In this document: positions 1-9,087 of the stretch, piece by piece
Numbering within the stretch: position 1 is the stretch's first letter
Layout of the letters: the number at the start of each line of letters is the position of its first letter
Translations under genes and position numbers: made by a program
Notes under the pieces: model-generated
The model's input: only the letters and a program-made list of their open reading frames with translations
Databases searched by the model: none
Told to the model about the DNA's origin: nothing
From: Gammaproteobacteria bacterium
Lineage (GTDB): Bacteria > Pseudomonadota > Gammaproteobacteria > Steroidobacterales > JABDKV01
Length of the DNA: 64,000 bases
Direction: 5' to 3'
Assembly: GCA_029862165.1 (NCBI GenBank)
Contig: JAOTXU010000010.1
Span: 1-64,000 of the forward strand

Positions 1-1
1 C

Positions 2-127
2 GAAGCCAGTTACGACAGCGGAACCGTCACCCTCGATGTGGGTGACCAGAACAACACCAACAACGCACAGCTTGACCTGGCAGCCGACAGCGTATGGGCG
101 TTGGTCTACACGATTCGAATGCAGTAA
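2..127 (+). CDS. C-terminal end of a small secreted DUF11-like protein (5' part outside window)
   Basis: Only the last 41 codons are present; the frame is open from base 2 and stops with TAA at 125-127. The tail pattern (a D-x-G-D/N-Q stretch, then a hydrophobic strand ending SVWALVYTIRMQ) matches the end of the protein at 1927-2532, which ends NSVLALVFTVQMQ. It is therefore very likely the last strands of another member of the same tandem family. Its function can only be inferred from the relatives, which are exported proteins with a DUF11/isopeptide-fimbrial-like fold next to a large outer-membrane protein. The start and signal peptide lie outside the window. Confidence 0.6.
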   Translation, partial: EASYDSGTVTLDVGDQNNTNNAQLDLAADSVWALVYTIRMQ

Positions 128-170
128 AGCTCGTCGGCGCTCGCTGGCTGTGTTGTACTTTGAGTTGTGA

Positions 171-1446
171 CTGGGGCTGCAGATACAGTTCGATACCTTC
201 GACAGCACCATTGAAGCGAACGAGATTCGTGGCAGTGGCACCTATGGTATCTACCTGGGAGGCGTTGCCGGTACAGGCCAGCAACCCGCGCGGGACACCA
301 TCCGCGGCAATCTGATCGAGTCCAGTGGCTCGCACGGTATTAATACGACTCAGTCGCTGAATCAGATTACGCTCGATGAGAACACCCTGCGACTCGGCGG
401 CAGCCATGGGGCCACCGTCTATGGTGTACAAAATACTGTAACCGGCAATGTCGTTACGGATAATTCGGGTATCGGTTTGCTAATCATTGGCGACAATCTC
501 CCGGGTTACCCGGCATCCTCGCAAACACGAATTTCACAAAATCAGTTTGGTAACAACGGGCAGCTCGCTATCGACCTCATTGCCAATGGGGTCAATTCAG
601 ATGGAATTACCCTCAATGACGATCTCGATTCCGATAGCGGTGGTGCTAACGAGTTGCACAATTTCCCCATTATCGAATCGGCCGTGATTGCCGCTGGCAA
701 TCTGACGGTAACTGGTTTTGCGCGGCCCGGTGTCGACATGGAATTCTATGAGGCAGTCGGCGCGGTCAATGACCACAACACCGGCGCCACACCGCATGGC
801 GAGGGAATTGGCTATTTGTTTACAAGGACCGAAGGCGCGGGTGCCGATACAGATGCCACGACAGGGTTTTACGCGTCGCCTGATTACGGTTCGGATACCG
901 CCGCAGAACGATTCCGTTTCGTAGTCCCAGCGCCAGCAGGGCTGGTAATCGGCGAGGACCTATCAGCGATCTCTATCGACACGACTAACGACACGTCAGA
1001 ATTCGGCCCCAATGTAACGGTTGCGGTACCCGACAACATCATCAAGCGGGCCTTTCTACCCGACGGTACACCTGTCACAGACGGCGCGTCATTGCCAGTT
1101 GGTGTTGAATTCAAGTTTTTGCTCTATATCAACAATAAAGATGGCGCTTCCAACGACGCCAGTATTCGTGACGTTTTGGATCCGTTGTTTGCATTTCAAC
1201 CGGGCACGCTGCAGGTGGATAACTCAATCGCTGCGTGCGCGCTGGTGGCGTGCACGCCGGCAGAAGAAAACGCAATCTTGACATCCGCCATCGCAACGCC
1301 GTTTCTTAGCGATATAGTCGATGCCGATGTTATGAGTTTTAACGGTACCGATACTGTTGATGTCGGTAACCAGTTTGTTGCGAATGGACAGCTCAATTGC
1401 TGCCAATTCCGTGCTGGCAGTCGTGTTTTCGGCCAAGATCCAGTAA
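171..1446 (+). pseudogene. Headless, frameshifted beta-helix + DUF11-like surface protein
   Basis: The frame at 171-1395 encodes a right-handed parallel beta-helix region: repeated short strands with N-x-I/V turns, such as TIRGNLIESSG and NTVTGNVVTDNSG, at about 180-560. This is followed by a DUF11-like C-terminal domain (about 1020-1446) that is paralogous to the protein at 1927. Two lesions are visible. First, the frame is closed upstream by TGA at 168-170, and there is no start codon with a signal peptide, so the N-terminus is missing. Second, one extra T at about 1397-1398 shifts the frame. Removing it restores QLNAANSVLAVVFSAKIQ and a TAA at 1444-1446, matching the paralog's end; without correction the frame runs on to 1493 with an unrelated tail. 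It was probably once a secreted cell-surface protein. Sequencing or assembly error is an alternative to real decay. Confidence 0.65.
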
Positions 1447-1926
1447 GCAAATACACTCCGGCCTCCTGCCGGGTTGCCCAGTATCAAGTGTGACGGCAGT
1501 CACATTATTGGGACAACTCAGCGTCAGACCCTCCTTATAACATCAGTCGCCGGACGTTTTGTGAACTCAGTCGAGCACGTCCTCCCGGCGCCTCGCCAAA
1601 ATACCTTTTTTGCATAAACCAAGGTGCAGGAACGCCGTTTGGCCCGTATGGGTCGACTGGTTGTGTGTGCGTATCCGAGAGGATCCGTACGCACTGCTTT
1701 GCGCCTGGGATTTTTGATGAGAGCGATGACTTTGTTTCAGTTGCAGCGCTACCGGTGTGTTTGCCGGAAGCATGCGTCTGTTCAGTTTGGTTGTGGTTCT
1801 TGTCGGCACGGATGCGATGGGTGACGGAAGACGTCCGGCATTCAGCATGTGCGGGAAACCTGTGATTGAACTCGAAAGCGTTTTATCGCGGTCGGCCCGT
1901 TTATTACTAACCAAGACGGAGATTAG
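1447..1926. other. 480-bp non-coding stretch before the intact secreted gene
   Basis: No convincing gene is seen on either strand. Short open frames exist (for example 1567-1914 on the minus strand), but their composition is not protein-like and they have no ribosome-binding site. A small imperfect inverted repeat is present: GTGCGTA at 1667-1673 and TACGCAC at 1688-1694, with a TCC-GAGA-GGA mini-hairpin inside. The promoter of the 1927 cluster should lie here, but no clear -35/-10 pair stands out. A GGAG ribosome-binding site at 1919-1922 belongs to the next gene. Confidence 0.4.
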
Positions 1927-2532
1927 ATGATGAAATTCTCAATAAGAGAACGCTCGCGTGGAGTTTTGCACGCAATAATCGTGACGGGCCTTAGCGCCTT
2001 GTTCGCGTCGGGTGTGGCTGTCGCCGCGCCTAACCAAGGTACCGGTGATGTTGCGGGTGATACCAACGCACTGGTCGACTCGAATGTGTTCAACCTGTTG
2101 AGCACCGGTTCGGCTTTAACACTGGTCAAGCGCGCCTTCCTTGCGGACGGTACGCCAATATCAACTGGTTCGACTTTGCCCACGGGTACGATGGTCAAGT
2201 TCATGATCTACGTGAACAACACCAGTTCGATCCAGATCAATGACACCAGTATGCAGGACGTGCTCGATCCATTGTTCCTGTATCAGGCAGGGACGATCAA
2301 GGTCGACAGTTCCGTCGCCAATTGTGCGTTGGCTGCCTGCACACCGGCTGAGGAAGCAGCGGTCTTTGCCGCTGCAGATGCCAGTGGTGCATTGAGTGAC
2401 GGAGTAGACGCCGATGTTGCCAGCTTTGCGGGTGTCACCGTGGATGCCGGTAACCAGGCAGTGGCCAACGGCCAGATGGACGCACCGGCTAATAGTGTGC
2501 TCGCGCTTGTGTTCACCGTGCAGATGCAATAA
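1927..2532 (+). CDS. Small secreted DUF11-like surface protein
   Basis: This 201-residue exported protein has a cleavable signal peptide (positive start MMKFSIRERSR, hydrophobic stretch about 14-33, likely cleavage after AVA before APNQG). The mature part is a single beta-rich domain like the DUF11/isopeptide-forming fimbrial domains: TLVKRAFLADG near residue 59, VKFMIYVNN, DVLDPLFLYQAGTIKV, a two-cysteine CALAACTPAEE element, and a final strand NSVLALVFTVQMQ. GGAG at 1919-1922 precedes the ATG; the second ATG (1930) is also possible. It is paralogous to the 1-127 tail, the 1020-1446 domain and, more distantly, the protein at 2680. I infer a stalk, fibre or surface-layer subunit served by the downstream outer-membrane protein. 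Export is well supported; the exact role is unknown. Confidence 0.75.
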   Translation: MMKFSIRERSRGVLHAIIVTGLSALFASGVAVAAPNQGTGDVAGDTNALVDSNVFNLLSTGSALTLVKRAFLADGTPISTGSTLPTGTMVKFMIYVNNTSSIQINDTSMQDVLDPLFLYQAGTIKVDSSVANCALAACTPAEEAAVFAAADASGALSDGVDADVASFAGVTVDAGNQAVANGQMDAPANSVLALVFTVQMQ

Positions 2533-2561
2533 GGCAGCGATGAATCACTGATCTACCGTCT

Positions 2562-2604
2562 ATGTGACGGGGGCGTCGCCTGATGGCGACGCTCCCTGTC
2601 GCAT
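2562..2604 (+). promoter_or_regulatory. Strong intercistronic RNA hairpin, no U-tract
   Basis: The arms 2562-2580 and 2585-2604 form a stem of about 18-19 pairs around a TGAT loop. The inner arm GCGTCGCC pairs perfectly with GGCGACGC, then GGG/CCC, then ATGTGAC/GTCGCAT with wobble pairs and one bulged T. No run of T follows, so it is not a normal intrinsic terminator. It sits 30 bp after the stop at 2532 and 76 bp before the next start, where it could protect the upstream mRNA from 3' decay and so let the small secreted protein be made in excess. That role is inferred. Confidence 0.55.
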
Positions 2605-2679
2605 GTATTGACAGGCAGCTGTGCTGTCTGTGTTTGGTATCAGTGTGAAACCGTCCACACGGTGACTACTGGCAACAGT

Positions 2680-3291
2680 ATGAGCGTGCGTGTACGTCGT
2701 ACCGCGCTGCTATTTATGTCAGCCCTCCTGGGCTGGACGATAGCGCTCGGCCCGCCAAACGCTAACGCGGCTACAAACCGCGCCTTTGGTGGTATTGCTG
2801 GCATTAACAACGGCACCTTTGATGGTGGCGATGGAACCGGCGAAGCAGCGATCACGCTCGATTCAGTCAAATTGGCTCTGGTCAAACAGGCGCGCGATGC
2901 GTCTGGCAATGTCCTTGCCGATGGTGCAGATGTAACACCGGGTCAACAGATCTGGTTTGTGTTGTACATTGACAACGTCACCAATTTCCCGGCCGCAGGT
3001 ATACGCATCAGCGACGTACTCGACGAGTCGGAGTTCACCTACGTTCCCGATAGCTTAGAAAGTGCCACTGCAGTCAGTGGTGCTAATGACGCCACGATAT
3101 GGTCCAGGGCCTGGTCGTCATTAACGGATGCTGTCGGTGCCCCCGACGATATTGCTTCGATTACCGACACCGGTGGGCCGCCGGACAAGGACAGGCTCAC
3201 GATCGGCGAAGTACCCGGGCAAATGAACGATCCTGTAACTATTTCCGCCAATACCCTTTTGGCGGTGCGTTTCCGCGTGACGGTGGACTAA
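2680..3291 (+). CDS. Secreted DUF11-like surface protein, second intact copy
   Basis: This gene encodes about 203 residues from the ATG at 2680. I prefer that start to an upstream TTG (2608) because it gives a clean signal peptide: MSVRVRRT, a hydrophobic core, and cleavage after NANA at about residue 30. The mature protein has one DUF11-like beta domain with LVKQARDASGN, IWFVLYIDN and DVLDESEFTYVPDSLE, and ends in a hydrophobic strand (LLAVRFRVTVD), like the neighbours. It has an additional acidic loop (GAPDDIASITDTGGPPDKD) that the 1927 protein lacks, and it lacks the cysteine pair. It lies 3 bp before the giant outer-membrane protein gene and is almost certainly co-transcribed with it. The ribosome-binding site is weak. 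A structural or adaptor subunit on the cell surface is inferred from context only. Confidence 0.7.
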   Translation: MSVRVRRTALLFMSALLGWTIALGPPNANAATNRAFGGIAGINNGTFDGGDGTGEAAITLDSVKLALVKQARDASGNVLADGADVTPGQQIWFVLYIDNVTNFPAAGIRISDVLDESEFTYVPDSLESATAVSGANDATIWSRAWSSLTDAVGAPDDIASITDTGGPPDKDRLTIGEVPGQMNDPVTISANTLLAVRFRVTVD

Positions 3292-3294
3292 GCC

Positions 3295-6200
3295 ATGAAG
3301 CGGATAATGCAAATCTTAGGCAGAGACACACGCCAGCGATGGCGACTAGTCTCTATTATCGCGTTGGCACTGAGCGGCATAACTGCGCCTGCCCATGCGA
3401 TAGAAAACACAGCTAGCGGCGACCTCAATAGCGTCACGCTCGATCTGACCCAGGCGACTGTCACCCTGACACGGACCTCTGGTGTCGCGAGTAGTGTCGT
3501 TGCCGAAGTCACGCCAGCGACGGCACCAACCAGCACAGAAGTCGCTTTCGACTTTGACCTGCTGGCCAGCATAGCTGTCACGAATACTGGTTTTGATGCG
3601 TTCGACATTATTGTACCCGCCGGATACACCAGTCTTTTATATGACGCCCTGTCAGTTGGTGGCGTCGGCTTTAGCGCTAACTGCCCCTTACCGGCCGCCG
3701 GCCAGTACTGTGCGACAGTGAGCGGCAACACATTCAATATTGCTTTGGGCGAAACACTCAACACCGCATCGACCCAGATACATGCTGAGTTCCGTGCCCG
3801 CACACCGGCAAGTGCCGGTAGTGCAGATTTCGCCGCAACAATCACTCATACACCCAGTTCGACCAGTTTGCCGGCCGTTGCCGGCGATGCCGATGGCGAC
3901 GCCACAGATGCAGACAGTTTGACTGTCGCTGTCACTGCAGCAATTGTCGACGGTGGCAATTCCGAAGTTCTGGTCGACATACCAATTGTGGTCGCTGACG
4001 GTGTGGCAACCAGCACAATCACCGTGCGCCTGCGTGATGCGGGCGACTTGCCCTTGCCTGGTAGAAGCGTCAGCCTCGCCAGTAGTCGCGGCGTGCTCGA
4101 TAGCATCACGCCGATATCCGGTATCACGGATGCCGATGGAGTACTGACGGCAACGATCAGTTCTCTTACACCGGGTCCGGTAACGATTATCGCGACCGAT
4201 GCCGCCAGCGGTTTTGTGCTGCCATCACAACCGGTCGTTACGTTTACTCAAGGCATGGTGCTCGATCTGAACAAGGGCGTCGACCGTGAAACCGCACAGG
4301 TTGGCGACATCCTCACCTACCAGGTCGAGATCCGTAACCTCACCAGTGACCTGGTTGAATCCGTTGAGATCGTCGACTCACCCGCGCCGGTACTGCGTTA
4401 CCGCGCCGGCAGTGCGCGACTCGACGGTGTAATCCTTGCCGATCCACCGAGCGGTGACCCGCTGGTTTTTGACATCGGAGATATTCCCGGTCTGGTTGAT
4501 AGCAACGGCAACGGCGTCGCCGATACCGGCGAGACCGGATACGGCCTGTTGACCTACCAGATGATCGTCAGTGCCGGTGCGCGTGCGACCGATTACAGCA
4601 ACCAGGTGCATGCCATCGACGTTTGCGCGGCTTGCGCCATCTCGGGTGAGTCTGAAACCAGCATTGCGATCACGCTGGATCCGCTGTTTGATCTTGGCAC
4701 CATCATCGGCAAGGTCTTCGACGACAGCGACGGCGATGGCCGCCAGGACAAGAATGAAAAAGGTATCCCGAATGCCATGGTCGTCCTCGACAACGGCACT
4801 TACGCGCTCACCGATCCACACGGACGCTATCACTTCCCGCAAGTCGCGCCAGGTCATCGCATGTTGAAGATCAACACCAACAACATGAACCAGGCGGTCG
4901 AAACGACCACGGATGTGACCACGATTGTCAATGTCACGCCAGGTCTGATGGCAAAGGCAAACTTTGGCGTGCGCTGGGACTACGACGCCGAACGCATCGG
5001 GCGCGAGGGCGAACCAGGTCGTCTCATCGCCAGCGAAGCCGATGAAGCACCGCTCCGTGTTGTCGGTAGTGCCCGTATGCCGAGTGTCGTGGTCAACGGA
5101 CGACGTATCGACCTGCATATACTCGATGTGCGTCTGCGCATGCGCGAACTTGACGATGAATTGCGCATCACCGACGGTGCGCTGAGTGAGCCGGTCGTGT
5201 TCCGTTTCTCCGACGCCGCAGCGAACACTCGCAGTTGGAAACTGAGAGTTTACGACTGGAGCGACAAGACTGTACTAACTCGTAGCGGAACCGGCGCGAC
5301 ACCTTCGCAGATTTCCTGGGACGGTCGCGATAACAACGGCAAGTTGGTGATGGGCGGCGGTGTTTACCAGTACCAGCTTGAGGTGCAACATGAAAATGGA
5401 AGCCGCAGCACCGGCGAGCGCCGGCTGTTTGGTGTTAATCGTAAGAGCACCATTCAGCTCGAGCTGGCCGGTGGTGCATTTGTTTCAGGCTCGCACGAGC
5501 TCACGCCGGAGGCGAAAACGCTTTTGCGTGACACCGCGCACACAATTCGCAGCAAACCAAATGAACAAGTCGTCATCGCCGGTCATACCGACTCGATCGG
5601 CAGTGATACATCGAACCAGAAACTTTCCGAGCGTCGTGCACGTTCTGCGTTGAAATTCCTGGTCGAGGTCGAAAAGCTGGAGCGGGACCGCTTCTTGGTG
5701 TATGGCTATGGCGAATCCCGACCACGTGCCAGTAATGCGACGGACCGCGGCCGCGAACTCAATCGCCGCGTGGAGATCCGCGGTGAGCTGGCCGATGTGC
5801 AACGTGCACTCGTAGCCAAACGCAAACGAATGGATCCAGAAGTACTCATTGGTGGCAAAGCTACGCCAGTTGCCAAGGACGGACGTTTTGGCACCGTCAT
5901 CGAGGATCCGACGGTCAATCGTATTGATGTATCCATCACGACCGCCGACGCACGCTCGGTTCAAACCAGTGTGGCGATACCGACGCTGGAAATCACCAGT
6001 CCAATCGGTCAAACACGCGTGCCCGATGGCGATATCACCGAGCATTATCTGAAGGGCCGAACTGAACCAGGCAATCATGTCGAAATGGACGGTACGGTAC
6101 TGCAGGTCGCATCCGATGGATCCTTCAGTGGGAAACTCCAGGTTGCAACAGGAGAGAACACAGTCGGTGTGCTGGCCCGCAATGCCGACGGTGTCGCCCG

Positions 6201-9087
6201 AATTGTCAACGTACGGGCACTCGTTACCGACCACGACAGCAACGGCCGCGTAATGTACATAGAACCGATTCCCGAACTGGTGCTGCAATTGCCACCAGCG
6301 GATACCGAACTGCACAACGCACAGCTGCTGATACCGGGTTTGACCAAGCCGGGTAATCTCCTGGTCGTTAACGACACCGCGGTCGAAGTCGACGATGAAG
6401 GCTATTTCGCTGCAACCGTGCAACTGCAGGAAGGCAGCAATCCGATCGTCGCGGTCGTGACTGATCCGGAAGGCTATGTAGGACGCATCGAACGCAGTGT
6501 CGAGTACCGTGCCAATTCAATGTTCCTGCTGGCCTTTGCCGACGCACGCATCGCTTCGATCCGCACCACCGGTAACCTTCGTGCGGCAGGCGCCGATGAA
6601 ACCAACGAAGTGCGAGTCGATGGGCGTGTTAGTTATTACTTGAAGGGTTGGATCAAGGGCAAATACCTGGTCACGTCGGCATTTGATTCCGGCCAGCATG
6701 AAGCTGGCGGTGTCTTTGCGGATCTCGACGACACTGACAGCCGTCGCTTGTTGACCAACATCGATCCGGATCAGCACTACCCGGTCTATGGCGATTCCAG
6801 CACGGTGGTCTATGACACTGAACGCACCGGCAAATTCTATCTGGCGGTCGAAAGCGATCTACTTGATGTGCGGTTGGGCAGTTACGCTCTCAATTTAGAT
6901 GACACTGAATTGTCGGCCTACCGGCGCACGCTCGACGGTGCCCGTGTGCGGTGGAAGTCCGATGACACCGATGCCCCGCGCACCGAAGCTACAGTGTTCA
7001 CATCATCAGTGCGCCAACAGGCCGTGCACGATGTCATCGCCACCACGGGCGGCATGCTTTATTACCTGAGCCAGGATGACGTCATAGAGGGCAGCGAACA
7101 GGTAACGCTGATCGTGCGTGATCAGAACACCGGTATCGTATTGCAACGAATTCCACAGGTGCGCAACAGCGATTACGACGTCAAGTATCCGGAAGGCCGT
7201 CTGTTGTTCCGCCGGCCATTGTCCAGCATGGACAGCAACACAACGATTATTGGCCAGGGTCTACTTGCCGGTAATCCGATGTCGCTCGAAGTCGATTACG
7301 AGACACGCAGTTCCGGCGTCAAACAGGCCATTCGTGGCGGCCGTGTGCAACGACGTGTCGGCGACTCCTTAACCGTTGGTGGCAGCTACGTCGAAGACCA
7401 GCAGCTCAGCAGCGAATATAGTCTCGCCGGTGTCGATGTCGAACTTCGTCTTAACGAGCATGCCCGCATCGTGGCGGAATTGGCCAACAGTTCCGGCAAC
7501 GATTCGATCAATTTTGTCAGTACCGACGGCGGTCTGACTTACAACAACATCGCAACGACGGGCAGTACCCGCGGTCGAGCGCTCAAACTGGCCACAGAAC
7601 TTGATATCGGTGCGATACGCGGCAAGGCACCGGACGAGATGCAGCTCGGAGCCTACTTTAAACGCCTCGACGACGGTTTCCGTTCCAGCGGAAATGGGGC
7701 TGAGAACGACAGCGAGAAGATGGGTTTGCACTTCGCCTGGCGTATGACCGAACGGTCGTCATTGCTCGCGCGTCACGACCGGCAACGCGCTATCGCTGGC
7801 GACAACGCTAATGCGCAGACGACCATCCAGTGGAACCGCAATTCCGACCGTCTAAAACTAACGCTGGAATTGCAGGATCGTGAAACTCGCAGCACATCTA
7901 GCCAAAGCCAGGATACCGCTGTCGCCGCGCAGGCGAAGATGGACTGGACCGGCAGGTTGTCAACAAGCATCGAGTATCAGGAAGCATTGCGTGGTCAGGA
8001 GAATCAGCTGACGACCGTCGGTTTGGACTACCAGGTCGGTGAAGCCGTTACATTGCTGGGTCGGGCAAGTGTCGGCACGCGTGGTCACGCCAGTGAGGTA
8101 GGAGCACGGGTAAATCTTGACGGAAAACAGGTCTACGTCACGCAACGGCGCAGCGGCAACGCCGGCAGTTCCGAGGATGCGACCGTTCTGGGTGCCGAAG
8201 CAACGTATGGTGAGAACGGACGCATCTACACCGAATACCAATGGGCCAAGATGACTGGACACGCGCGTAGCCAGTCATTAGTGGGTATGCGACGCCGCTG
8301 GTACTTCGGCGAAGGGTTTAATTTGTTGCTGGCCGGTGAGCACACGCAGCTCGATATGACGACCGACGACACTGGTCGTTACACCCTCGCGCTGGGTCTG
8401 AGTTACGACAATGACGGTGCCTTCCGCGCACGCAGTCTTAACGAGTGGCGGCGTGATCGAGGTACGGCGGCACGAAGTCAGTTCATTACCGATACGTTTG
8501 CCGAGCTGAGCTTGAACGACAGTTTCACCCTGCAAGGCAAGTTCCGCCGCAGCTGGACGACCGCGAGCGTTAGCGATCCGCGGGCGTCCTTCCACGAGGA
8601 AAGCATCGGACTGGCGTATCGGCCAATCAACAATGATCGCTTCAATGCGCTGGCACGGATCACGCTGCTTTCGGAAGAGCCGCTGCAGCGAGGCATTGGG
8701 CAGTCACCGTACAGCAGTCGGGTGTTCTCCACCGACTGGTCGTATGACGTCACCTCGTGGCTGGAATGGGTCGGTAAGGAAGCGTTCCGGATCAAGGAGG
8801 CTGAAGGTATTGGTCTCGACAGCTTCACGACGCGTACGCATTTGTCGATCCAGCGTATGAATATCAATCTTTTGCGCGAGTTCGCGCTGGGCATGGAATA
8901 CCGCCGCCTTGCGCAGGATGAAACGGCGAGCGTGCGTACCGGTTGGCTGACTGAATTGATGTGGGATCACTTCCAGTACGTGAGGCTGGGTCTTGGTTTC
9001 AACTTTACGGATTTCTCCGACGATGAGTTCTCCGATCACGAGTATTCGGAACAGGGCTGGTTCCTACGGATGCAGGGCAAGTACTAA
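3295..9087 (+). CDS. Giant modular outer-membrane protein: Ig/DUF11/SdrD-B modules, OmpA domain and C-terminal beta-barrel
   Basis: This 1930-residue protein has a signal peptide (residues 1 to about 36, cleavage after AHA). Modules in order: a DUF11-like domain (about 40-190); an invasin-like Big_1 Ig domain (about 218-307, SVSLASSRGVLDSITP); a DUF11 domain (about 321-460, AQVGDILTYQVEIRN); an SdrD-B/carboxypeptidase-like domain (about 466-550, GKVFDDSDGDGRQDKNEKGI); a FlgD-type Ig element (about 675-700, WDGRDNNGKLVMGGGVYQY); an OmpA C-terminal domain (about 719-832) with GHTDSIGSDTSNQKLSERR and LNRRVEI, keeping the Asp and Arg used to bind diaminopimelate; two short Ig-like repeats (about 897-1070); and about 850 residues of alternating amphipathic strands ending in an aromatic residue (FLRMQGKY), typical of an outer-membrane barrel. 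It probably anchors to peptidoglycan and spans the outer membrane, possibly exporting or holding the small DUF11 proteins. That role is inference. Its stop overlaps the next start (TAATG). Confidence 0.85.
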   Translation: MKRIMQILGRDTRQRWRLVSIIALALSGITAPAHAIENTASGDLNSVTLDLTQATVTLTRTSGVASSVVAEVTPATAPTSTEVAFDFDLLASIAVTNTGFDAFDIIVPAGYTSLLYDALSVGGVGFSANCPLPAAGQYCATVSGNTFNIALGETLNTASTQIHAEFRARTPASAGSADFAATITHTPSSTSLPAVAGDADGDATDADSLTVAVTAAIVDGGNSEVLVDIPIVVADGVATSTITVRLRDAGDLPLPGRSVSLASSRGVLDSITPISGITDADGVLTATISSLTPGPVTIIATDAASGFVLPSQPVVTFTQGMVLDLNKGVDRETAQVGDILTYQVEIRNLTSDLVESVEIVDSPAPVLRYRAGSARLDGVILADPPSGDPLVFDIGDIPGLVDSNGNGVADTGETGYGLLTYQMIVSAGARATDYSNQVHAIDVCAACAISGESETSIAITLDPLFDLGTIIGKVFDDSDGDGRQDKNEKGIPNAMVVLDNGTYALTDPHGRYHFPQVAPGHRMLKINTNNMNQAVETTTDVTTIVNVTPGLMAKANFGVRWDYDAERIGREGEPGRLIASEADEAPLRVVGSARMPSVVVNGRRIDLHILDVRLRMRELDDELRITDGALSEPVVFRFSDAAANTRSWKLRVYDWSDKTVLTRSGTGATPSQISWDGRDNNGKLVMGGGVYQYQLEVQHENGSRSTGERRLFGVNRKSTIQLELAGGAFVSGSHELTPEAKTLLRDTAHTIRSKPNEQVVIAGHTDSIGSDTSNQKLSERRARSALKFLVEVEKLERDRFLVYGYGESRPRASNATDRGRELNRRVEIRGELADVQRALVAKRKRMDPEVLIGGKATPVAKDGRFGTVIEDPTVNRIDVSITTADARSVQTSVAIPTLEITSPIGQTRVPDGDITEHYLKGRTEPGNHVEMDGTVLQVASDGSFSGKLQVATGENTVGVLARNADGVARIVNVRALVTDHDSNGRVMYIEPIPELVLQLPPADTELHNAQLLIPGLTKPGNLLVVNDTAVEVDDEGYFAATVQLQEGSNPIVAVVTDPEGYVGRIERSVEYRANSMFLLAFADARIASIRTTGNLRAAGADETNEVRVDGRVSYYLKGWIKGKYLVTSAFDSGQHEAGGVFADLDDTDSRRLLTNIDPDQHYPVYGDSSTVVYDTERTGKFYLAVESDLLDVRLGSYALNLDDTELSAYRRTLDGARVRWKSDDTDAPRTEATVFTSSVRQQAVHDVIATTGGMLYYLSQDDVIEGSEQVTLIVRDQNTGIVLQRIPQVRNSDYDVKYPEGRLLFRRPLSSMDSNTTIIGQGLLAGNPMSLEVDYETRSSGVKQAIRGGRVQRRVGDSLTVGGSYVEDQQLSSEYSLAGVDVELRLNEHARIVAELANSSGNDSINFVSTDGGLTYNNIATTGSTRGRALKLATELDIGAIRGKAPDEMQLGAYFKRLDDGFRSSGNGAENDSEKMGLHFAWRMTERSSLLARHDRQRAIAGDNANAQTTIQWNRNSDRLKLTLELQDRETRSTSSQSQDTAVAAQAKMDWTGRLSTSIEYQEALRGQENQLTTVGLDYQVGEAVTLLGRASVGTRGHASEVGARVNLDGKQVYVTQRRSGNAGSSEDATVLGAEATYGENGRIYTEYQWAKMTGHARSQSLVGMRRRWYFGEGFNLLLAGEHTQLDMTTDDTGRYTLALGLSYDNDGAFRARSLNEWRRDRGTAARSQFITDTFAELSLNDSFTLQGKFRRSWTTASVSDPRASFHEESIGLAYRPINNDRFNALARITLLSEEPLQRGIGQSPYSSRVFSTDWSYDVTSWLEWVGKEAFRIKEAEGIGLDSFTTRTHLSIQRMNINLLREFALGMEYRRLAQDETASVRTGWLTELMWDHFQYVRLGLGFNFTDFSDDEFSDHEYSEQGWFLRMQGKY

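Noticed and set aside
1567..1914. 115-residue open frame on the minus strand in the intergenic region
   Set aside because: There is no ribosome-binding site, no hydrophobic or fold-like pattern and no homology I recognise.
4378..5118. 246-residue open frame on the minus strand
   Set aside because: It lies fully inside the giant outer-membrane protein gene, opposite a well-supported modular domain, and its composition is not like a protein family.
5485..6423. 312-residue open frame on the minus strand
   Set aside because: It is opposite the OmpA domain and Ig-like repeats; codon-position bias of the plus strand explains it.
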